From Gemmatales bacterium (GTDB taxonomy: Bacteria > Planctomycetota > Planctomycetia > Gemmatales > Gemmataceae), in contig BPJP01000011.1 in NCBI GenBank assembly GCA_026004675.1, forward strand, positions 113,037 to 177,036: 64,000 nucleotides of DNA, read 5' to 3'. Within the stretch, counting starts at the first letter, position 1; every line of letters begins with the position of its first letter. The notes beneath the pieces were generated by a model that was given only the letters and a program-made list of their open reading frames with translations, was not told where the DNA came from and made no database searches. This document shows, one piece after another, positions 32,625 through 38,338 of the stretch. Made by a program: the position numbers and the translations under genes.

Positions 32625-32684
32625 CACGTCTGCTACACTTCGCGTTAGTTAAGTCTTCACCTGTTCTAATCGAGGGTAGCAACA

Positions 32685-32897
32685 ATGCACGCCGCCAACG
32701 AACGTCTGGCAGTCCGAAGCCGCGAAGCCGCCGTGATGCTCGGCATCTCGACCCGAACCCTTTTCACGCTCACGAAGAACAACAAAATTCCGCACATCCG
32801 TCTTGGCGATGGCGAACGACGGGCGGTCTTGTATCCCGTCGAAGCATTACGCGAATGGCTGCGGAAAGAGAGCCAGCAGCAGCCCGTCGTCGATTAG
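32685..32897 (+). CDS. xis: Excisionase-like helix-turn-helix protein
   Basis: 70 residues: 'LAVRSREAAVMLGISTRTLF' followed by 'NNKIPHIRLGDGERRAVLYP' and 'VEALREWLRKE'. This is the HTH_17/MerR-type single winged helix found in recombination directionality factors and in plasmid or element regulators. Gene size and company (RepA-like ATPase and tyrosine integrase downstream) fit an excisionase or an activator. The ribosome-binding site is CGAGGGT (32670-32676), 8 bases before the ATG. Confidence 0.75.
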   Translation: MHAANERLAVRSREAAVMLGISTRTLFTLTKNNKIPHIRLGDGERRAVLYPVEALREWLRKESQQQPVVD

Positions 32898-32918
32898 GTC
32901 CCAACAAGGAAGAGGCAC

Positions 32919-32947
32919 AAAAAAGAGCCGGCGCGCCCAGCCGGCTC
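32919..32947. promoter_or_regulatory. Second A-run plus hairpin, upstream of the RepA-like gene pair
   Basis: A6 (32919-32924), GAGCCGGC (32925-32932), a 7-base loop and GCCGGCTC (32940-32947) form a perfect 8-bp stem. It is followed by CAAACAAAGATGAGTTC, which resembles CAATTCAAAGTGAGTTC after the hairpin at 31668. The hairpin directly precedes the start codon at 32956, so it would be a leader structure, or a minus-strand terminator. Confidence 0.55.
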
Positions 32948-32955
32948 AAACAAAG

Positions 32956-33301
32956 ATGAGTTCCATGAAATCTTATCTCAACCATCCCGAAAAATCAAGC
33001 CCGCCGGTGCACGACCCGTTGGTTTGCGGGCTGGGCGACGACCGATACGAGCCATGCCCAGGCTGCCAGGTCCGGCGCGAGCAGGAACGACGGCAACAAC
33101 GGCACGAGCAACGGCAAAAAACAGGATCGTCGCGAACGTTTTCTATCCGTGCCAGCGGCTCGCCGGCTGCTCGCCAAGGCCGGTCTGCGTAGCCGCGACA
33201 TCGACGCCAGCGACATCGACGACATCCGAGCCGCCATCGTCGCCCTGATCGCCGATGACATCGCACGCATGGCGATTGCCGCAACGGAGGGAGGCCAATG
33301 A
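32956..33301 (+). CDS. Small element protein, frame broken by one extra A
   Basis: From ATG 32956 ('MSSMKSYLNHPEKSSPPVHD') the frame reads through 'YEPCPGCQVRREQERRQQRH' and would end at 33192. Dropping one A of A6 at 33116-33121 gives instead a coherent basic then hydrophobic C-terminus, 'DRRERFLSVPAARRLLAKAG' and 'DIDDIRAAIVALIADDIAR', ending in a TGA that overlaps the next start (33298-33301). The corrected protein is about 114 residues, with a CPGC motif and a charged helix. No family is recognised. Coupling to the ATPase suggests a replication accessory role. Confidence 0.55.
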
Positions 33302-34458
33302 CCGACTTCGACCCGATCAGCGTTGCCCGCGAGATAGGCCGCCTGTATCGCCAGCAGAAGCCCTCGCGGAACGGGCATGCTTACCATGTACCGCATGAGC
33401 CGTCACCCGTCAGCGACCCGGAGCCGGTTGTCGCTACGCTGGCCAGCGTGCACGCCGAGCCTGTCTCATGGCTTTGGCCTGGCTGGATACCTCGCGGCAC
33501 GCTTACGCTTATGGACGGCGACCCCGGACTTGGCAAGTCGACGCTGACTCTCGACCTGGCCGCCCGCGTATCCCGTGGCTGGGAGATGCCGCCGGCTGCC
33601 GGTCCGTGCGTCGGCGCCGAGCCAGGCGGGGTTTTGCTGCTTTCAGCCGAGGATGATTTAGCCCGTGTCATTCGCCCCCGGCTCGATGCTGCCGGTGCGG
33701 ACGTGTCCCGCATCCATGCTCTGCAAGCCATCGCTGTGGGCGACGAGCGACGCCCGCCGATTCTGCCTGCTGACCTGGTTCGCATCGAGCCGCTGATCGG
33801 AGACTACGGCATCGAGCTTGTCATCGTCGATCCGTTCATGGCATTCCTCGATGCGACCATCGATTCGCACCGAGACCACGACGTAAGGCGCTGCTTGCAC
33901 GCTCTGAAAGAATTGGCGGAACGATCAGGCGTAGCGATTCTGCTGATACGGCATCTGAACAAGTTGAACCATTCCACCGCCATGTATCGCGGCGGCGGAA
34001 GCATTGGCATCATCGGTGCCGTGCGGTCTGGTCTGATCGTTGGCCGCGACCCGCACAACGAGCACGTCCGCGTGCTTGCATCGGTCAAGAGCAACCTCGG
34101 CCCGGTCCCTCGTTCTCTGGCCTACGCGCTGGAGCCGTGCGGCGACGTAGCCCGCATCGGCTGGATCGGCGAAACCGATCTTGGCCCCGATGACATCCTG
34201 GCCCGACCGGAGAAGCCGCGAACCGCCTTCGCCGAGCGTGAGGCCGAGGAATGGTTGCGGTCGCAGCTGGCCGCTGGACCGGTTTCGGCGGCGGAGTTGG
34301 TGGACAAGGCCGAGGCGGACGGGATCTCTAAACGGACGCTGGACCGGGCAAAGAAAGCCATCGGCGTCCGGTCATCGAAGAACAGTTTCACGGGGGAATG
34401 GCATTGGGAGTTGCCGAATTCAACCGAAGATTGCCACGAAGATTGCCAAGAGAGATGA
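33298..34458 (+). CDS. RepA-like AAA/RecA-fold ATPase (hexameric helicase type)
   Basis: 386 residues. 'SWLWPGWIPRGTLTLMDGDP' leads into Walker A GDPGLGKST (residues 74-82), 'PGGVLLLSAEDDLARVIRPR' follows, then Walker B 'IELVIVDPFMAFLD' (about 178) and the 'LLIRHLNK' sensor strand. This is the AAA_25/RepA (RSF1010-type) helicase family used by plasmids, phages and satellites. The C-terminal 'AGPVSAAELVDKAEADGISK' and 'RTLDRAKKAIGVRSSK' are a winged helix, which could bind the origin. The last codons themselves contain two copies of the iteron GAAGATTGCCA, and more follow downstream, so the gene most likely encodes the initiator/helicase of that origin. Confidence 0.85.
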   Translation: MTDFDPISVAREIGRLYRQQKPSRNGHAYHVPHEPSPVSDPEPVVATLASVHAEPVSWLWPGWIPRGTLTLMDGDPGLGKSTLTLDLAARVSRGWEMPPAAGPCVGAEPGGVLLLSAEDDLARVIRPRLDAAGADVSRIHALQAIAVGDERRPPILPADLVRIEPLIGDYGIELVIVDPFMAFLDATIDSHRDHDVRRCLHALKELAERSGVAILLIRHLNKLNHSTAMYRGGGSIGIIGAVRSGLIVGRDPHNEHVRVLASVKSNLGPVPRSLAYALEPCGDVARIGWIGETDLGPDDILARPEKPRTAFAEREAEEWLRSQLAAGPVSAAELVDKAEADGISKRTLDRAKKAIGVRSSKNSFTGEWHWELPNSTEDCHEDCQER

Positions 34459-34701
34459 TTTGGCAATCTTCGGAGCAAATGCCCTTTTTTATGCGGTTTC
34501 GCCGAAGATTGCCAATTGGCAACCTTCGTGCAAGTGGCTTAAAACACTGGGTTTTCAAACATCGACATGCAGGAAATGCCCTTTTTTATGCGGTTTCGCC
34601 GAAGATTGCCAATTGGCAACCTTCGATGAAATGCCGTTATTTAGTTGGTTTCCTTCGAAGATTGCCAAATAACTTTCTTGTTGGCACTCTTGGCAATCTT
34701 C
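34426..34701. repeat. Iteron array, candidate replication origin of the element
   Basis: The 11-mer GAAGATTGCCA occurs five times directly (34426, 34438, 34504, 34601, 34657), twice as a perfect inverse (34461-34471, 34691-34701) and twice as an inverse with one mismatch (34517-34527, 34614-34624), all within 276 bp. Two direct/inverse pairs form a palindrome (GAAGATTGCC-AAT-TGGCAACCTTC type). Such dense two-orientation iterons next to a RepA-type gene are typical of replication origins. Integrase arm-binding sites are the alternative. Confidence 0.8.
34477..34625. repeat. 52-bp perfect direct duplication inside the iteron array
   Basis: Bases 34477-34528 are repeated exactly at 34574-34625, 97 bp apart. 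Each copy holds a C3T6 tract and one direct plus one inverse iteron, so each is a complete module. Confidence 0.85.
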
Positions 34702-34719
34702 GCCAATTCGGGGGTTTTC

Positions 34720-34914
34720 ATGCAGCCAGACCGCTACATCTATCGCTTGACGTTTCAGGCTCAGCCCGACGACGTGCCAGCCGTGGTTCGGCTTCGCCGG
34801 CTGTTGAAGCTGGCATTGCGGGTATTCGGCTTTCGGTGCGTTTCAGCCGAAGAAATCGCCTTGCCGAATGGCAAACCGGCAGCTGAGTTGTGGAACAAAA
34901 CAGAATGGCAATGA
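34720..34914 (+). CDS. Small element protein of unknown function (64 aa)
   Basis: ATG 34720 starts 'MQPDRYIYRLTFQAQPDD' and continues 'VVRLRRLLKLALRVFGFRC', ending 'AAELWNKTEWQ'. It is a compact alpha/beta protein with many Arg residues. I recall similar short proteins (YxYRITF...RLR.LLK..LR..GFR) near planctomycete integrases, but none has a known function. It lies between the iteron array and int. Confidence 0.6.
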   Translation: MQPDRYIYRLTFQAQPDDVPAVVRLRRLLKLALRVFGFRCVSAEEIALPNGKPAAELWNKTEWQ

Positions 34915-35027
34915 ATTCAACCGCCAATAGTAGCGTACAATGGCACCGTATCCTTTGCCGCGTCCGGTTGCTCGGACTGCGAACCGGGCAGCCGGCCCGC
35001 GGCGATTCGCAGAAAGGAGATTTCCTC

Positions 35028-36293
35028 ATGGCTTCGGTTTCCCTTCAGCCTAGCGGCAGACGCAAGATTCAGTTTCTCGCCCCCGATGGCAAGCGAAAGA
35101 CTATTTACCTCGGCAAATGCGACAAACGCACCGCAGAGGCCATTTGTCGGCATGTCGAAGGCCTTCTTGCTGCAAAAATCGCTGGCCAGTCGATCCCACG
35201 GGAAACGGCGGCATGGCTGGCTGGCGTCGGCGATGGGTTGCGCGAGAAGTTGGCGCGAGTTGGGTTGATCGACCCGGCTTCGACTTCAAGAGCCGTGATG
35301 CTTGATTCGTTCATCGCTGAGTTCATGGATTCTCGAACCGACGTGAAGCCCGGCACGACCATTTGTTGGCGAACGGCAAGACGCCGGCTTGCTCGATTTT
35401 TCGGCGATCGGCCTATTTCCTCGATCACGCCGGCCGATGCAGACAAATTCGCCGCCTGGCTTCGCACCCATTATGCCCAAGCGACCGCCGGCCGGTGCAT
35501 CAAGCATGCCAAGACGTTCTTCCGAGCCGCCGTTCGTAGCCGGTTGATCGAAGCGAATCCCTTCGAGGACGTGAAACCGCCAAGTCAGACGAACGATGCT
35601 CGCAAGCATTACGTCGATGCCGATACGATTCATCGCATCCTGGAAGCCTGCCCCGATCACGAATGGCGGCTGATTATCGCCTTGTCTCGGTTTGCTGGTT
35701 TGCGTTGCCCGTCGGAGGTTCTGGCGTTGCGTTGGGAAGACGTGAACTGGGAGAAGAACCGTTTTCTTGTTCGTTCTGAGAAAACCGAACACCACGCGGG
35801 CAAGGGGACGCGATGGGTGCCGATCTTCCCGGAGCTGATGCCATTCTTAGCCGATGCCTTCGACAAAGCCAAGCCAGGCGCCGTCCACGTCATCACGCGT
35901 TATCGCGACGCAAAACAAAACCTGCGGACGCAATTCCAACGCATCATCTATCGAGCCGGCGTCGATGCCTGGCCGAAACTCTTTCACAATCTCCGGGCGT
36001 CATGCGAAACCGACCTGGCCTCCCGCTTTCCAATTCACGTGGTTTGTTCGTGGATCGGGAATTCAACGTTGATCGCCCAAAAGCACTACCTGCAAGTGAC
36101 CGAAGCCGACTTCCAAAGCGCGACGCAAAAAACGACGCAGCAACATGCGGAAAACAACGATTTGGTGTTGCAGGGTGTTCCTGGAGAGAATCAGGAAATG
36201 GCTTATTTTCCAGGATTTGCAACTAAATACAATACTTTGCGAATTTTAAAAGTGGGCACTGAGGGACTCGAACCCCCGGCCCCCTCGGTGTAA
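35028..36293 (+). CDS. int: Tyrosine-family site-specific integrase
   Basis: 421 residues from ATG 35028 (Shine-Dalgarno GAAAGGAG). The N-terminal arm-binding part ('RRKIQFLAPDGKRKTIYLGK'), a SAM-like core-binding domain ('FFGDRPISSITPADADKFAA') and the catalytic domain are complete. Arg I is in 'FAGLRCPSEVLALRWEDV' (about 225), HxxR in 'LFHNLRASCETDLA' (about 319-322), and the nucleophile Tyr in 'LIAQKHYLQVTEAD' (about 354). The last residues 'GTEGLEPPAPSV' are encoded by the antisense strand of tRNA-Val. In the excised circle the frame would continue into the 56-residue tail at 27317-27486. It drives integration at the tRNA 3' end. Confidence 0.95.
   Translation: MASVSLQPSGRRKIQFLAPDGKRKTIYLGKCDKRTAEAICRHVEGLLAAKIAGQSIPRETAAWLAGVGDGLREKLARVGLIDPASTSRAVMLDSFIAEFMDSRTDVKPGTTICWRTARRRLARFFGDRPISSITPADADKFAAWLRTHYAQATAGRCIKHAKTFFRAAVRSRLIEANPFEDVKPPSQTNDARKHYVDADTIHRILEACPDHEWRLIIALSRFAGLRCPSEVLALRWEDVNWEKNRFLVRSEKTEHHAGKGTRWVPIFPELMPFLADAFDKAKPGAVHVITRYRDAKQNLRTQFQRIIYRAGVDAWPKLFHNLRASCETDLASRFPIHVVCSWIGNSTLIAQKHYLQVTEADFQSATQKTTQQHAENNDLVLQGVPGENQEMAYFPGFATKYNTLRILKVGTEGLEPPAPSV
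36253..36273. repeat. Right attachment site (attR) within tRNA-Val
   Basis: Identical to 27296-27316. It covers the 3' discriminator, acceptor strand and part of the T-arm of tRNA-Val, and lies inside the integrase reading frame. Confidence 0.88.
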
Positions 36294-36325
36294 GCGAGGT
36301 GCTCTAGCCACTGAGCTAAGTGCCC
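36253..36325 (-). tRNA. tRNA-Val (anticodon UAC)
   Basis: The minus strand folds into a complete cloverleaf: acceptor GGGCACU/AGUGCCC, D-stem GCUC/GAGC, anticodon stem CCUCG/CGAGG with loop CUUACAC (anticodon UAC, reading GUA/GUG), T-stem GGGGG/CCCUC with loop UUCGAGU, discriminator A. CCA is not encoded. It is the integration target of the adjacent element and remains intact. Confidence 0.95.
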
Positions 36326-36636
36326 GGCGAAGACACTATAGCAATTGCGGGGTGCACGGGTCCAGGGGCGTTTCCCTTCTGCCCGGCGCTGGGGTGAGGT
36401 CAGTCTGGACCGCCTCGACAAAGCAGGGCCCTCTTTTTGTCATCGCAGAAACGCCGAGGACGCCGAGCGAACGATTGCTTGGTCGGTGAGCCACGTGTTT
36501 GTTGTTTGTTGCTTGCCCTTTTTGTTCCATTCTCCTCGGTGATCACCGATTCACAATGGCCCCAACAGAGCGGGGCTTCATCTTCCGCGGTGTGCTCACG
36601 AACGCAAGGGGGCAAAGAAGCGGCACGTCTGGCAAA
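36326..36636. other. Intergenic region without a recognised gene
   Basis: About 310 bp between tRNA-Val and the FHA gene. It contains CGCAGAAACGCCGAGGACGC (36444 onward), a CCGAGGACGCCGAG-type motif that recurs between genes in many bacteria. I see no RNA fold or coding frame that I can support. It should include the tRNA-Val promoter. Confidence 0.4.
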
Positions 36637-37353
36637 TCATAAGCCTGTTTCGAACGAGTCAGGATCGGTAATAGCACGGGTGTATCTGGCTAACAGCATT
36701 TGTACCGCCAGGATGCGTTGCCAATCGGCATAGGAGAGTGAGACTTGACTGGCGTCTTCGTTGGCTTCGATGTTTTCGGTGGCGTAAGTCAGGCCTCGGT
36801 GAAGGAAATCGAGGATTTCCGCCAGCCGGGCCGCTTGGGCGGGTGATAATTTCTTCGGCAATGCCGGCAACAACTGCGTACCAATGAACAAGTCGCCATC
36901 CTTGACACGGATTTGATCGTCGGGCGAGATATTGAACTCGTCCGGTTGTCCAAGAGAACCGAGTTGTCCTTGTAGCGTTGCTTGCGGCTCGTCTGGTGAC
37001 GTGCCTGGATGGGAAGAGGTGTGGCTCGGTGCCAGTGTGGCCAGGCGGGAGGCGATTTCTTCGTTGGAACCGAACAAGAGAACCGATCGGCCAACAGAAA
37101 TCCGGTCGCCAATCCGAAGTCTGCGGATTTGCACGACACAACCATTGACCCGTGTGCCGTTCGTGCTCTCCAGGTCCGTTATGATGATGTCGTCGTCGTC
37201 TTGTTGGATTTTGGCGTGAAAACGACTCACGCGCTCGTCGTTCAGTCGGAGAAGGTTGCCTTCTTCTCGGCCAATCGTAAGGGGGACAGGCAAATTGCGA
37301 AAGATTCTCCCCCGGTCGACCCCTTCCAGGACCTGAATCGTTACATTGGCCAT
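36637..37353 (-). CDS. FHA domain protein
   Basis: 238 residues. A complete FHA domain fills residues 1-95: 'LTIGREEGNLLRLNDERVSR', 'FHAKIQQDD', 'ITDLESTNGTRVNG', with the phosphothreonine-binding Arg, Ser, His and Asn all in place. A Ser/Pro/Gln-rich linker follows, then a C-terminal helical region ('AQAARLAEILDFLHRGLTYA', 'WQRILAVQMLLARYTRAI'). FHA proteins bind targets of Ser/Thr kinases, which are numerous in planctomycetes. It is transcribed away from miaA's 3' end on the same strand, 51 bp downstream. Confidence 0.88.
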   Translation of the reverse strand: MANVTIQVLEGVDRGRIFRNLPVPLTIGREEGNLLRLNDERVSRFHAKIQQDDDDIIITDLESTNGTRVNGCVVQIRRLRIGDRISVGRSVLLFGSNEEIASRLATLAPSHTSSHPGTSPDEPQATLQGQLGSLGQPDEFNISPDDQIRVKDGDLFIGTQLLPALPKKLSPAQAARLAEILDFLHRGLTYATENIEANEDASQVSLSYADWQRILAVQMLLARYTRAITDPDSFETGL

Positions 37354-37404
37354 TACACCATGCCCTGTTTGGCAACGGTAAGAATACCTACCCTTTTCTT
37401 TGTA

Positions 37405-38322
37405 CTACGCTGTCCTTATTGTCAAGCCCCAGATCGAGATTGTCAATTCCTTCCGAATGGGCTGGCACTCGCTGAGATGGCGAAACCAAGTGAGTTGGCG
37501 TTTGGCGAAGTTGCGACTACTGGTCTGAACTCTTGCAATGGTTTCGTCGATGCTTGCCCTTCCTTCCAGATAATCCACGACTTCTTTGTAGCCCAGAGCC
37601 TGACTCGCTTCTTTGCTGATCGGTCTGGGCGAGCGATACAACCGCTCTACTTCCGCCACCAGACCAGCATCAAACATCCGCACGACGCGGGCATCGATGT
37701 TGGCGTACAGCTGTTTTCGCGGAACATCCAGCCACACACAGCGGGGGTTTGGCCTCGCTGCTTGTCGCCATTGTTGTTGCCAGGAACTGATCGGCCTGCC
37801 GGTCAATTCCCAGACTTCCAAAGCTCGCACGATACGGCGAAGATCGTTGGGATGGATGCGCTTGGCCGCCGCCAGATCGACGGCCTTCAGTTTGTCGTGT
37901 AGAAACGCTGCACCGAAGCGGTGTGCCTCCTCTTCCAAACGGCGACGGAGCGTCTCGTCGGCTGGCGGACCGGGGAACAGTCCATGCAGGAGTGCTTTGA
38001 CATACAGGGGAGTGCCGCCAACGAGGAGAACTTGCCGTCCCCGTTCTTGGATATCCCGGCAACATTTTGCCGCTTGCTCCAACCACCAGGCGACACTCGA
38101 GGACTCCCACGGGTCAAGCACATCGATCAGATGGTGCGGTACGCGTTGCCTTTGTTCAAGCGTTGGTTTCGCCGTGCCGATGTCCATGCCGCGATAAAGT
38201 GCCATCGAATCCATCGAGATGATTTCGGCATGAAGGTGTTCAGCGAGTGCAAGGCTCAATTCGGTTTTGCCGCTTCCAGTCGGGCCGGTAAGCACATAGG
38301 CTTGTTCAAACGGGTCGATCAT
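37405..38322 (-). CDS. miaA: tRNA dimethylallyltransferase MiaA
   Basis: 305 residues with P-loop 'VLTGPTGSGKTELSLALAE', the substrate-binding 'ISMDSMALYRGMDIGTAKPT' and 'VPHHLIDVLDPWE', 'VLLVGGTPLYVKALLHG', and the tRNA-binding 'IARVQTSSRNFAKRQLTWFR'. MiaA adds dimethylallyl to A37 of tRNAs reading UNN codons. The FHA gene follows downstream and dinG ends 16 bp upstream, so dinG-miaA-FHA may be one transcription unit. Confidence 0.95.
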   Translation of the reverse strand: MIDPFEQAYVLTGPTGSGKTELSLALAEHLHAEIISMDSMALYRGMDIGTAKPTLEQRQRVPHHLIDVLDPWESSSVAWWLEQAAKCCRDIQERGRQVLLVGGTPLYVKALLHGLFPGPPADETLRRRLEEEAHRFGAAFLHDKLKAVDLAAAKRIHPNDLRRIVRALEVWELTGRPISSWQQQWRQAARPNPRCVWLDVPRKQLYANIDARVVRMFDAGLVAEVERLYRSPRPISKEASQALGYKEVVDYLEGRASIDETIARVQTSSRNFAKRQLTWFRHLSECQPIRKELTISIWGLTIRTA

Positions 38323-38338
38323 CGTGGATGCCCGAAAA

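Larger units (their letters stand above)
27296..36273 (+). mobile_element. Integrative satellite-like element in tRNA-Val (about 9 kb)
   Basis: A 21-bp direct repeat (T plus GGGCACTGAGGGACTCGAAC) at 27296-27316 and 36253-36273 bounds the region. The right copy is the 3' end of an intact tRNA-Val gene and the left copy is the displaced duplicate. A tyrosine integrase lies just inside the tRNA end. Everything between is on the + strand: NrdR-like ribbon, MerR-like protein, protease-capsid fusion, GNAT, winged-helix regulator, HTH excisionase-like protein, RepA-like ATPase, iterons. No terminase, portal, tail or lysis gene is visible. The excised circle would be 8,957 bp. This content is closest in concept to capsid-encoding phage satellites; a decayed prophage is the alternative. 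Confidence 0.85.

Noticed and set aside
34426..34701. CRISPR array
   Set aside because: The repeats are 11 bp, occur in both orientations, have irregular spacing and no cas genes are nearby. They behave like iterons.
27296..36273. Complete prophage
   Set aside because: No terminase, portal, tail, lysis or head-tail genes can be found in about 9 kb, while integration and replication genes are intact.
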